From an uncultured Bacilli bacterium (GTDB taxonomy: Bacteria; Bacillota_I; Bacilli_A; RF39; UBA660): a DNA stretch of 20,907 bases. This document shows positions 13,447 to 20,834 of this stretch, in pieces. The notes beneath the pieces were generated by a model that saw nothing but the letters and a program-made list of their open reading frames with translations, made no database searches and was not told the DNA's origin. Both the position numbers and the translations under genes were made by a program. Where the stretch lies: positions 1-20,907 of the forward strand of contig CANQHM010000019.1 in the NCBI GenBank assembly GCA_947623845.1, in the 5' to 3' direction. Every line of letters starts with the position of its first letter. Positions within the stretch are counted from its first letter, which is position 1.

Positions 13447-15298
13447 TTTTGTTATACTCCTTTTTTAAATAAACTTGTAAAACAGATAAGTCGCTTGGAT
13501 TTACACCACTGATACGAGAGGCTTGTGCTAATGTTTTAGGACGAACTAATTCAAGTTTTTGACGTGCTTCACTAGCTAAATTTTTAATATCTTTATAATT
13601 AATATCTTCAGGAATTTCCTTTTCTTCTAGTTTAGCTAATTTTTCGACCTCTTTATAAGACTTAGCAATATAACCTTCATATTTAGTAGCTATTTCTACT
13701 TGTTCTAAGACTTCATCATTATATTCTAGATTTAATAGTTCTTGTAAGAAAGATATTTTTATTTCTGGACGTTTTAATAATTGATAGTAAGTGATATTTT
13801 CTTTAGGAATTTCTAGATTATATTTTTTAAATAGATCCTTATCTTTTTTAGTTAAGTGATGTTCTTGTAAATATTTAGTTAAAGTATCTATATCTTTTTC
13901 TTTGGTAGTTAAACGATTCATTTGTTCTTCGTTAATTAAACCACAATTATAGCCATATTTTCGAAGACGTAAGTCGGCATTATCATGACGAAGAAGTAAA
14001 CGAAATTCCGCCCGTGAAGTGAGCATTCGATATGGTTCTTTCGTACCTTTAGTTACTAAGTCATCTATTAAGACACCAATATAAGATTCATTTCTTTTTA
14101 GTATTAAAGGTTCTTTATTTTGAAGCTTTAAAGAGGAATTAATACCAGCGATTAAGCCTTGACCAGCTGCTTCTTCATAACCAGAAGTACCATTTATTTG
14201 ACCAGCAGTGAAAAGATTAGTTATAACTTTATTTTCAAGGGAAGGACTTATTTGTAAAGGGTCGATAGCATCATATTCAATAGCATAAGCATTCTTCGTA
14301 ATAATAGCGTTTTCTAAACCCTTTAGGGAATGAACCATTTTTTCTTGAATATCTTTAGGCATACTAGTAGAAAAACCTTGTAAGTACCATTCATCATAAT
14401 ATAGGCTTTCAGGTTCTAGGAATAATTGATGACGTTCTTTATCACTGAAACGGACGATTTTATCTTCAATAGATGGGCAGTAACGAGGGCCCACACCTTC
14501 TACGATACCACCATACATACTTGATTTATCTAAGTTATCTAAGATTAATTTTTTAGTTTCAGGAGTAGTATAAATTAAATAGCATTTTTGTTGGTTATTT
14601 TTGTCATATAAAGGAGGGTTATCGAAACTGAAGGTCCAATATTCATCGTCACCTTTTTCTTCTTTCATAACAGAAAAATCAATAGAACTAGCTTTGATAC
14701 GAGGAGGAGTTCCAGTTTTTAAACGTAAAATTTTAATACCTAGTTTTTTTAAGTTATCACTTAGATGGCGGGAATAATCTTCACCATGAGGACCACTTGG
14801 AGTTTTCGTATGACCAACTAATATTTGGGCTTTTAAATAAGTACCAGTAGTTAAAATTAAATTAGTACAAGATATTTCTTCACCATTAGATAGAATTACC
14901 CCTTTAATAGTATTATCTTCCACAATAATATCTTCAACCATGGCTTCTTTAATAGTAAGATTAGGAGTGTTTTCTAAAACTCTCACCATTTCTTTAGGGT
15001 AAGTTATTTTATCAGCTTGAGCACGTAGGGAACGAACAGCAGGACCTTTACTGTTATTAAGCATTTTAATTTGGAAGTGAGATCTATCAGCAACTTTACC
15101 CATAATACCACCTAAAGCATCTATTTCTCTTACAATGATACCTTTAGCAGTCCCACCAATAGAGGGGTTACAGGGCATGTCGGCGATATTTTTTTTATTC
15201 ATGGTTACTAAAAGAGTTTTAATACCCATAGTAGCACTAGCATGAGCGGCTTCACATCCCGCATGGCCACCACCAACAACTATACAATCATATTTCAT
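13439..15298 (-). CDS. mnmG: tRNA uridine-5-carboxymethylaminomethyl modification enzyme MnmG (GidA)
   Basis: MnmG binds FAD and NADH and works in a complex with MnmE to modify the wobble uridine (U34) of certain tRNAs. The N-terminal dinucleotide fold VVGGGHAGCEAA starts about five residues in. Other family blocks are MPCNPSIGGTAKGIIVREIDALGG, LNNSKGPAVRSLRAQADK, LRLKTGTPPRI, YCPSIEDKIVRF, GQINGTSGYEEAAGQGLIAG and a C-terminal helical domain ending SRISGVNPSDLSVLQVYL. The likely start is ATG at 15298 (619 aa), with AGGTGA just upstream; the in-frame GTG at 15307 is part of that ribosome-site region. The stop is TGA, the one clear TGA stop in the window. The start follows the mnmE stop codon closely. 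Confidence 0.96.
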   Translation of the reverse strand: MKYDCIVVGGGHAGCEAAHASATMGIKTLLVTMNKKNIADMPCNPSIGGTAKGIIVREIDALGGIMGKVADRSHFQIKMLNNSKGPAVRSLRAQADKITYPKEMVRVLENTPNLTIKEAMVEDIIVEDNTIKGVILSNGEEISCTNLILTTGTYLKAQILVGHTKTPSGPHGEDYSRHLSDNLKKLGIKILRLKTGTPPRIKASSIDFSVMKEEKGDDEYWTFSFDNPPLYDKNNQQKCYLIYTTPETKKLILDNLDKSSMYGGIVEGVGPRYCPSIEDKIVRFSDKERHQLFLEPESLYYDEWYLQGFSTSMPKDIQEKMVHSLKGLENAIITKNAYAIEYDAIDPLQISPSLENKVITNLFTAGQINGTSGYEEAAGQGLIAGINSSLKLQNKEPLILKRNESYIGVLIDDLVTKGTKEPYRMLTSRAEFRLLLRHDNADLRLRKYGYNCGLINEEQMNRLTTKEKDIDTLTKYLQEHHLTKKDKDLFKKYNLEIPKENITYYQLLKRPEIKISFLQELLNLEYNDEVLEQVEIATKYEGYIAKSYKEVEKLAKLEEKEIPEDINYKDIKNLASEARQKLELVRPKTLAQASRISGVNPSDLSVLQVYLKKEYNKND

Positions 15299-15307
15299 TT
15301 TATTCAC

Positions 15308-16654
15308 CTACTTTCCTAAACAAAAGTTTTTAAATAATTCGTCGATTAATTCTTCTGTATAAGTAGCACCAATAATTTCTCCTAAAGCATTCCAAGCATT
15401 TTTTATATCAATTTCGACTAAATCAATAGGTGTGTCTTCTTTTAAAGAAGTAAGAGCATTATTAATATAATTAATAGCTTGTTCAACTAAAGATATTTGG
15501 CGCGCATTAGACATATAAGCTAAGTTTTTACTTTCAATTTTACCTAAGTTAAAGATTTTTAATATTTCTTTTTTAAGATCATTGATGCCATCTTCACTGT
15601 TGGTATTTCCCTCAATATAAGATGGAAGACTTTCTAATTCTAACTTAGTTTGTAAATCATTTTTATTAACAAAGATGATATGAGTTAGATCTTTTATTTT
15701 AGCTAATAAGTCTTTATCTTCTTTAGTTAATTTTTCATTACTATTTAAAACTAAGATTACTAAGTCGGCTTTATTGATGGCTTCTAAACTTTTATCTACA
15801 CCAATTTTTTCAACAACGTCAGTAGTGTTTCTAATACCAGCAGTATCAATGAAATTAAGTTTTATACCATCGATTACGATACTACCCTCAACAATATCAC
15901 GAGTGGTACCAGCAATATTAGTAACAATGGCTTTATTTTCATTTAAGAAACGATTTAATAAACTAGATTTACCAACATTAGGACGACCAACAATACAAAT
16001 ATTTAAACCATCTTTAATTATTTTAGAAGTTTTACTTTCTTTTAAAATAGTATTTAAATTTTCTTTTACTTCTTCTAATTTAGGTAATAAAGTTTTGTGG
16101 GTTACAACTTCAACATCTTCATATTCAGGGTAGTCAATATTTACTTCTATATTTGATAAAAGATATGCTAATTTTTCTCTTTCCGTAGTTATTAATTTAG
16201 ATAAAGTACCAGTTACTTGGTTTATAGCCATCTTACGAGCATTATCAGTATCAGCAGTGATTAGATCACTTACAGCTTCACTTTCGACTAAATCGATACG
16301 ACCATTTAGGAAAGCTCTTTTAGTAAATTCGCCAGGTTCGGCAAGACGGGCACCAATAGTTAATAATATTTCTAATATTTTATTTGTAATAGCAATACCA
16401 CCATGAGTATTTATTTCAACAACATCTTCAGTAGTAAAAGTTTTAGGAGCACGCATTACAGATACCAATACTTCATCAATTATTTCATTTTTATATTTTA
16501 TATAACCATAATGAATAGTATGAGATTGTACTTTAGTTAAATCTTTAGTAAATATACTACTTACTAAAGGTATAGCTTCTTTACCACTTAATCTAATTAT
16601 AGCGATAGCACCTTCCCCTAAAGGTGTTGATATAGCACAAATTGTATCAGTCAT
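15308..16654 (-). CDS. mnmE: tRNA modification GTPase MnmE (TrmE)
   Basis: MnmE is a G-protein activated by dimerisation that works with MnmG in U34 modification and binds a formyl-tetrahydrofolate derivative with its N-terminal domain. The protein begins MTDTICAISTPLGEGAIAIIRLSG; the GTPase core has GRPNVGKSS (about 223-231), GTTRD, DTAG and NKND, and the C-terminus is FCLGK, the conserved CxGK. An upstream in-frame ATG at 16705 exists, but it precedes the promoter -10 (16676-16681), so the start at 16654 (448 aa, AAGGG ribosome site) is chosen. It is the first gene of the mnmE-mnmG-rsmG operon. Confidence 0.96.
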   Translation of the reverse strand: MTDTICAISTPLGEGAIAIIRLSGKEAIPLVSSIFTKDLTKVQSHTIHYGYIKYKNEIIDEVLVSVMRAPKTFTTEDVVEINTHGGIAITNKILEILLTIGARLAEPGEFTKRAFLNGRIDLVESEAVSDLITADTDNARKMAINQVTGTLSKLITTEREKLAYLLSNIEVNIDYPEYEDVEVVTHKTLLPKLEEVKENLNTILKESKTSKIIKDGLNICIVGRPNVGKSSLLNRFLNENKAIVTNIAGTTRDIVEGSIVIDGIKLNFIDTAGIRNTTDVVEKIGVDKSLEAINKADLVILVLNSNEKLTKEDKDLLAKIKDLTHIIFVNKNDLQTKLELESLPSYIEGNTNSEDGINDLKKEILKIFNLGKIESKNLAYMSNARQISLVEQAINYINNALTSLKEDTPIDLVEIDIKNAWNALGEIIGATYTEELIDELFKNFCLGK

Positions 16655-16668
16655 AGTAACCCTTCTTT

Positions 16669-16705
16669 CCGCTGTATTATAGCACGAAGTAAGAATTATG
16701 TTCAA
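16669..16705 (-). promoter_or_regulatory. Promoter of the mnmE-mnmG-rsmG operon
   Basis: Minus-strand TATAAT (plus 16676-16681) is preceded by TGC, an extended -10. TTGAAC (plus 16700-16705) lies 18 bases upstream as -35. The start is expected near 16669, just before the AAGGG ribosome site. A separate promoter here fits the presence of unrelated genes between khpB and mnmE. Confidence 0.75.
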
Positions 16706-16726
16706 TAGTATTTAAATTTTTATCAT

Positions 16727-16759
16727 AAAAAAATGTTAATAACCTTTTAGTTATTAACA
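16727..16759 (-). terminator. Terminator of the exported-protein gene
   Basis: TGTTAATAAC (16734-16743) pairs with GTTATTAACA (16750-16759) across a 6-base loop, and the plus strand has an A run at 16727-16733. On the minus strand this is a 10-bp AT-rich stem plus seven T. The stop codon (16747-16749) is in the loop. Confidence 0.75.
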
Positions 16760-18009
16760 ATTATATATGGTTCGTCAAAGGTACCTTGACCTGATGTTAT
16801 TTGAGTATTAGATTTTAGGTATAAAGATGGGTTAACTGAAAATTCAGTTAGTGCCGAAGCAAAGCGAGTTGATCCATCTATGTTAATAATTACGATACCG
16901 ACAGTATCATCTGATCTTGGTGTTAGTGTAAATTGATTCTGTTGTTTCATGTACAACCAATTTTTATTTTTACATCCATTCATATAGTCGTATAAATTTG
17001 TTGCTATGCATTGGTTTCGATTGTCACCATTATCACTTCCGCTTGTAGCAAATCCGTAATCACTTGGATACATTAAGGCCACTTTACCACTCCATGTTGA
17101 AATTGCTTCTTTTGGTACTATTGTTCCTCTTTCAATTTTATAAAATTGCGTTGATAAAATGGAACGATCATTAAACCCTCCAATATTCCAATTAACTCTT
17201 TCTATCATATTTAACGTTGAAGTACTTATTGGTTTATATTTTTCGTCTTTTTCACTTGTTATCCATGTTCCATCATTAATTGGATTCAAATAATCTTCAT
17301 TTAAGGATTTTTTTAAACTTGCATTACCCCATATATTTCTTTCATCATCCCATGCAACTTTTCCGATTTTATCCGCTCTAATGATTTTTACTAAACTTTG
17401 ATTTGTTGTTTCCTTATTTGTTTCTTCATCTACTATAGTCATATTATTCATTAATCCTATAATACGCCATCTTTCACATTGATGTTCTTCATCCTCTGCA
17501 TTTTCTTTAGTTAAATCATCATATTTTGAACAATTGAACCAAATATAATTTGATGGTGTTGCTCCGATATATCTTAAATTAGCATCATTAGTTTCATCCA
17601 CTAATACATCTTCTTTTATTCTTAATGTATCATAATTTATATTCTTTGTTCCAAATTTTATGGTACATTTATCTGGTCCATTTGAATTAACTGATGCCAT
17701 CCAATTATCTGGATCAAATGTTACAGTTGCATCTCCATCACATTCATATCCACTAAAGGCATAACCATCTTCTTTTCCTGGAAATTCATTTTGAGTTTCC
17801 CCATTAACTAATACGGATAAATAAATATCTCTTTTCTTAAATTCACTTACTGTATTAAACACTAACTTATTAGTGTGTCTTACTTGGTATAGCGCAAATG
17901 AGTACCCTACAACTACAATTAATAATAAAGTGCATAGCCCTACTATAACTTTATTTTTATTACCATTTTGAATTTTGTATAATTCTTTATCAGGATTAAA
18001 TTTTCGCAT
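16747..18009 (-). CDS. Single-pass membrane-anchored extracellular protein, 420 aa
   Basis: A basic N-terminus (1-20) is followed by one hydrophobic segment (about 20-41, VIVGLCTLLLIVVVGYSFAL) and a long soluble part, so the protein is probably anchored in the membrane with its body outside. Outside cysteines fall in spaced pairs (90/115, 160/178, 334/346), which suggests disulfides. The body contains ERWRIIGL (179-186), LVKIIRADKIG (206-216) and a C-terminal VALMYPSDYGFATSG...NPSLYLKS...SGQGTFDEPYIIV block. I recall similar arrangements in surface proteins of uncultured gut Firmicutes, with some likeness to DUF6273-type domains, but no function is known. It has an AAGGTA ribosome site. It is divergent from an XRE regulator and sits where Bacillus has khpB next to mnmE. 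No catalytic motif is seen; a surface, adhesion or pilin-like role is a guess. Confidence 0.8.
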   Translation of the reverse strand: MRKFNPDKELYKIQNGNKNKVIVGLCTLLLIVVVGYSFALYQVRHTNKLVFNTVSEFKKRDIYLSVLVNGETQNEFPGKEDGYAFSGYECDGDATVTFDPDNWMASVNSNGPDKCTIKFGTKNINYDTLRIKEDVLVDETNDANLRYIGATPSNYIWFNCSKYDDLTKENAEDEEHQCERWRIIGLMNNMTIVDEETNKETTNQSLVKIIRADKIGKVAWDDERNIWGNASLKKSLNEDYLNPINDGTWITSEKDEKYKPISTSTLNMIERVNWNIGGFNDRSILSTQFYKIERGTIVPKEAISTWSGKVALMYPSDYGFATSGSDNGDNRNQCIATNLYDYMNGCKNKNWLYMKQQNQFTLTPRSDDTVGIVIINIDGSTRFASALTEFSVNPSLYLKSNTQITSGQGTFDEPYIIVNN

Positions 18010-18020
18010 ACTATAATTAC

Positions 18021-18040
18021 CTTACTCTTTCTAAAGTAAG
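18021..18040. promoter_or_regulatory. Imperfect operator-like dyad near the exported-protein start
   Basis: CTTACT (18021-18026) is mirrored by AGTAAG (18035-18040), with partial further pairing inside. It lies between the predicted -10 region and the ribosome site of the minus-strand exported-protein gene. It resembles the better dyad at 18083-18098 in having ACT...AGT half sites with T/A-rich centres. Confidence 0.3.
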
Positions 18041-18082
18041 TTTAGCATATTTTATCTTGAAAAAAGGTTTAGTATTTATATC

Positions 18083-18115
18083 ACTTTTTACAAAAAGTAA
18101 TGCTAATCCTATACC
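18083..18115 (+). promoter_or_regulatory. Candidate promoter and operator of the XRE gene
   Basis: TTTACA (18087-18092) and TATACC (18110-18115) are 17 bases apart on the plus strand. The -35 lies inside a perfect dyad, ACTTTTT (18083-18089), AC, AAAAAGT (18092-18098), of the size and symmetry typical for XRE-family repressors. Autoregulation of the regulator, and control of the divergent exported-protein gene, is inferred from position. Confidence 0.45.
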
Positions 18116-18179
18116 CAATTTTTCGGTGTTTTTTGAGATAATTATATTAGGAAGAATTTGAAAGAGGGGTATATTTACT

Positions 18180-18608
18180 TTGAAAACTGCAAAGGAAGAT
18201 GAAAATTACATTTATGAGTTAATAAGTACAAATATTAAAAAATATAGAAAACTTAAAGGATGGACACAAGCAGAACTTGCTGATAAAATTAATTATTCTT
18301 TATCTTTTGTAAAGAGTATTGAGTCTTCCTGTCTTCATACATTCTCTTTAGGTGCTATATGGAGAATAGCACAAGTATTAGGAGTTGACTTTAGTAAATT
18401 GTGTGAAGATGAAGATAATGATAGTAAATCTAAAAGTATACTTTATAAATGTTCTAAATGTGGCTTAGAAACTAAATTTCCTGCTAGTTTAATTAGAAAT
18501 TTAAAAAGTTTAAATGAAGTTAATGGTAATAATAATTTACCATCATTTCCATGTACTAATGATGATTGTGATGGAAGAATATTTCCTACAAATCCAATGG
18601 ACTTTTAA
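18180..18608 (+). CDS. XRE-family transcriptional regulator with C-terminal zinc ribbon
   Basis: Residues about 16-76 form a Cro/C1-type helix-turn-helix (NIKKYRKLKGWTQAELADKI, YSLSFVKSIESS, IWRIAQVLGVDFSKL). After an acidic hinge, residues 88-142 have CSKC (91-94) and CTNDDC (125-130), a CxxC/Cx4C arrangement that likely binds zinc. The combination is uncommon for small XRE regulators. The start is TTG at 18180: GAGGGG lies ten bases upstream, and no in-frame ATG exists before the HTH. It is transcribed away from the exported-protein gene across 170 bases holding two operator-like dyads, so it is probably the local regulator. Downstream it is convergent with khpB. DNA binding is near certain; the sensed signal is unknown. 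Confidence 0.88.
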   Translation: MKTAKEDENYIYELISTNIKKYRKLKGWTQAELADKINYSLSFVKSIESSCLHTFSLGAIWRIAQVLGVDFSKLCEDEDNDSKSKSILYKCSKCGLETKFPASLIRNLKSLNEVNGNNNLPSFPCTNDDCDGRIFPTNPMDF

Positions 18609-18618
18609 CAAGTTCTTT

Positions 18619-18648
18619 TTTTATTATATAAAATTTTATTATATAAAA
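18619..18648. repeat. Tandem 15-bp AT repeat between the XRE gene and khpB
   Basis: TTTTATTATATAAAA occurs twice head to tail (18619-18633 and 18634-18648) without mismatch. Each unit is itself almost self-complementary, so the pair could fold as a weak AT-only hairpin after the XRE stop codon and act as a poor terminator. Confidence 0.8.
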
Positions 18649-18662
18649 ATCTTAACTCTTAC

Positions 18663-18688
18663 AAAAAAAACTACTAATAATAGTAGTT
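18663..18688 (-). terminator. Terminator of the rpmH-rnpA-yidC-khpB operon
   Basis: On the plus strand AACTACTA (18669-18676) pairs with TAGTAGTT (18681-18688) around ATAA, with an A run from 18663. On the minus strand this is an 8-bp stem followed by eight T, two of them within the stem. The khpB stop codon (18687-18689) overlaps the stem. Confidence 0.85.
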
Positions 18689-19298
18689 AATCTTCTTTAT
18701 AACTTACAACGATATGACGATTAGGTTCTTCGCCCTCGCTTAAAGTAGAAATATTTTTAAATTTAGTTAAAGCATTATGAACTAATCTTCTTTCATATGA
18801 GTTCATATTATCCATAGTTACAGGATTATGGGTTTTTAATACTTCACGAGCAATATTCTTAGCAAGTCTTTCTAGATTACGTTCTTGTTTTTCTTTATAA
18901 TCACTAATATCTAGAATAATATTTAAATGAGTATTTAATTCTTTAGTAGCAACTCCTCTTACAATAGTTTGCAATGCTGCTAAGTTTTTACCCTCTTTAC
19001 CAATTAAGATATTATTTTTATCACTATATATTTTAATATAGATTTGATTTTCTCTAATACTAGTTTCAAAAGATGCTTTAATAGTCATATTTTTTAGTAA
19101 TTCATCAAGATAATTTTTTAAGTATTCAACAACACTAGTTAACTTTATAGCTTTTATTTCATAAGATTTACCTTTGAATAAGCCACCCTTTTTTTCTTCG
19201 ATTTGATAGATTATTTCACTTTCTTTAGCATTAAAACATTCTAAGGCGGTATTTAATGCTTCTTCTTCAGTTTTTCCTGTAAATACTTCTAAATTCAT
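18687..19298 (-). CDS. khpB: RNA-binding protein KhpB (Jag/EloR/SpoIIIJ-associated)
   Basis: KhpB binds RNA, forms a complex with KhpA, and in streptococci influences cell elongation and division. The three standard domains are present in order: Jag-N (1-50, with KKGGLFKGKSYEI), a type II KH domain with the GKEGKNL loop (100-106), and R3H at about 140-200 with the SYERRLVHNAL core (167-177) and EGEEPNRHIVV. The 203-aa length is normal. It lies two bases after the yidC stop codon, the usual pairing, with GGAAGT before its ATG. Operon linkage with the insertase is conserved across Firmicutes. Confidence 0.95.
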   Translation of the reverse strand: MNLEVFTGKTEEEALNTALECFNAKESEIIYQIEEKKGGLFKGKSYEIKAIKLTSVVEYLKNYLDELLKNMTIKASFETSIRENQIYIKIYSDKNNILIGKEGKNLAALQTIVRGVATKELNTHLNIILDISDYKEKQERNLERLAKNIAREVLKTHNPVTMDNMNSYERRLVHNALTKFKNISTLSEGEEPNRHIVVSYKED

Positions 19299-19300
19299 TT

Positions 19301-20257
19301 TTACTTCCTTCTTTCATTTAATTTTTTTATTAACCAGGTTTGAATAATACCAAAGGCACTATTGACAATCCAGTAAAGAGCAATAGCAGTTGGTAAACTT
19401 AACGAAGCGATGGAAATCATTATTAACATAAAGTTCGTCATAAATTTCATTTGGCTCATTTGTTCATCACTACCACTTGCTTCTTGGGTTAACTTAAATG
19501 AGAAATAAGTAGTTAAAATAATTAGAGCGATTAGAACAATATAGATATAGTAACCTTTAGTAATACCTACTAATGGGGTCATTCCTAAAGGTAGTTCGTA
19601 TTTAACATTGTTTAGGAATGGTAGGAATGTTCCCTCAAATATAGCAGGAACACGGTTTATGGCTTCTAAGAAAGCAAAGAAGAGTGGTAACTGAATAAAC
19701 GCTAGTAAGCATCCAGAGATAGGATTGATATTATATTTTTTATAAACCATCATCATTTCTTGACTCTTCGCCATCATGGAATCCGTATCTTGTTTATTAG
19801 CATATTTGCGTTCAATACGAGCAAGTTCGGGTTGAGCTTTCTTAATATTTTCTTGTTGCATCGTACTTTTCTTAGTAATTGGTACCATAACTAAACGAAT
19901 AAGAATAGTAACTAAGATAACTGCTAAACCATAGTTTTTAACTAGAACTCCTAATTTAATAATTATCCATGCTAGGGGTTTTACAAATATGGATTCCCAT
20001 AAACTAGAATATTTAACAGAGTTTAAATGGAAATCAGCACATTCTGGTAAATCTTCTAATTTAACTTTTAAAGATTTATTATGTTTTTCATATAAGTTTA
20101 ATAAATCTTCTTCTTGCGGTTTACATAAAATATTTGCGGTTATGGTTTGACCAGTTTTTTCATAAATAACACTTTTTTTATCTTCTTTAACATAGGTTGT
20201 ACAACTTGCAGTAGTAAATAAAATTAAACCTAAAATAAGTAATTTAAATTTTTTCAT
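19301..20257 (-). CDS. yidC: Membrane protein insertase YidC/OxaA (SpoIIIJ type), lipoprotein
   Basis: YidC inserts and folds proteins in the cytoplasmic membrane, alone or with Sec. The N-terminus is a lipoprotein signal with lipobox TASC, so Cys19 should be lipidated. Five hydrophobic segments follow at roughly 86-104, 109-128, 180-200, 236-255 and 272-305. The conserved groove arginine is R121 in ILIRLVMVPIT, and the basic cytoplasmic hairpin around ENIKKAQPELARIERKY follows. The 318-aa length is a little over the ~260 aa of Bacillus SpoIIIJ; the extra residues are a 65-aa extracellular stretch after the lipobox with two further Cys (45 and 73). Its ATG overlaps the rnpA stop codon by one base, so the two are translationally coupled. 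Confidence 0.95.
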   Translation of the reverse strand: MKKFKLLILGLILFTTASCTTYVKEDKKSVIYEKTGQTITANILCKPQEEDLLNLYEKHNKSLKVKLEDLPECADFHLNSVKYSSLWESIFVKPLAWIIIKLGVLVKNYGLAVILVTILIRLVMVPITKKSTMQQENIKKAQPELARIERKYANKQDTDSMMAKSQEMMMVYKKYNINPISGCLLAFIQLPLFFAFLEAINRVPAIFEGTFLPFLNNVKYELPLGMTPLVGITKGYYIYIVLIALIILTTYFSFKLTQEASGSDEQMSQMKFMTNFMLIMISIASLSLPTAIALYWIVNSAFGIIQTWLIKKLNERRK

Positions 20258-20595
20258 TAGATCTCCTTTATTAATTCATATAATGATTTTTCTAATACTT
20301 CATAGGGACATTCTTTTGCTGCCTTCCTAATCATTATAATATAATATTTAGTATTTGAAAATAGATTTTTGTATTCATCAATGATATTTCGCGTTTGTCT
20401 TTTGATTTTATTTCGTTCATAAGCTTTACCATATTTATTACTTATAGCAATACCAATTTCGGTTTTAGCTATTTTTTTATCCTTATAATATATAATATAG
20501 TTTTTATTCTTACGATAAGGAGAAGTTTTGATAATATCATTAAATAAACGTTTATCTTTAATCGTTTCGATTCTTTTTATTTTAACCATCTCCAT
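20257..20595 (-). CDS. rnpA: Ribonuclease P protein component
   Basis: RnpA is the protein subunit that helps RNase P RNA bind and cleave the 5' leader of pre-tRNAs. The family core is IAISNKYGKAYERNKIKRQTRNI, containing the RNR-like motif ERNKIKR; the N-terminal part shows KDKRLFNDIIKTSPYRKNKNYIIYY. The 112-aa length is standard and the protein is strongly basic. Two ATG codons (20595 and 20589) are close together and neither has a good ribosome site; the first is kept here. The gene follows rpmH after a small hairpin with a T run, so its level may depend on read-through. The rpmH-rnpA-yidC-khpB order is typical of the origin region. Confidence 0.94.
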   Translation of the reverse strand: MEMVKIKRIETIKDKRLFNDIIKTSPYRKNKNYIIYYKDKKIAKTEIGIAISNKYGKAYERNKIKRQTRNIIDEYKNLFSNTKYYIIMIRKAAKECPYEVLEKSLYELIKEI

Positions 20596-20599
20596 TAGA

Positions 20600-20621
20600 A
20601 AAAAACCACATATGTGGCTTA
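20600..20621 (-). terminator. Hairpin with T run between rpmH and rnpA (possible attenuator)
   Basis: CCACATATGTGG (20606-20617) is a perfect 12-bp palindrome. On the minus strand AGCCAC and GTGGTT make a 6-bp stem with an ATAT loop, then a T run (plus 20600-20605). It lies directly after the rpmH stop codon and would reduce transcription into rnpA. Confidence 0.6.
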
Positions 20622-20744
20622 CTTTTTAATAATTTCTTTACGTCCTTTTTGTCTTCTAGTTTTTAAAACATTAGATTCTTTACGAGCAAAAAAACCATGT
20701 TTCTTAGCTCTTTTACGATTATTTGGTTGATAAGTTCTTTTCAT
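20619..20744 (-). CDS. rpmH: 50S ribosomal protein L34
   Basis: The minus-strand frame from ATG at 20744 reads [20 protein letters not shown], then [21 protein letters not shown], and ends in TAA: 41 aa. This is the full L34 pattern (KRTYQPN-RKR-K-HGF-AR, then VL--RR-KGRK). L34 is a small basic protein of the large ribosomal subunit. A strong ribosome site, GGAGGTG, lies just upstream, preceded by a near-consensus promoter. Its place next to rnpA and close to dnaA is one of the most conserved features of bacterial origins. Confidence 0.97.
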   Translation of the reverse strand: MKRTYQPNNRKRAKKHGFFARKESNVLKTRRQKGRKEIIKK

Positions 20745-20776
20745 TTTTGACACCTCCACATCTCTTGTTAAATAAC

Positions 20777-20812
20777 TTCATTATTATAATATTAAATGAA
20801 GAGGAAAGTCAA
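20777..20812 (-). promoter_or_regulatory. Promoter of the rpmH-rnpA-yidC-khpB operon
   Basis: Minus-strand TTGACT (plus 20807-20812) and TATAAT (plus 20783-20788) are separated by 18 bases. This is the best promoter match in the window and fits a highly expressed ribosomal-protein gene. Confidence 0.8.
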
Positions 20813-20834
20813 GAGATTATCTAATTAAAGGTTA

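Noticed and set aside
15774..16133. Open frame on the plus strand inside mnmE (and similar antisense frames inside prfA, argS, noc and the 629-aa gene)
   Set aside because: These are low-complexity shadows of well-supported genes on the other strand, without ribosome sites or recognisable protein features.
16655..16705. N-terminal extension of MnmE to the ATG at 16705
   Set aside because: The extension is not MnmE-like, and the promoter -10 at 16676-16681 lies inside it, so this part is not transcribed from that promoter.
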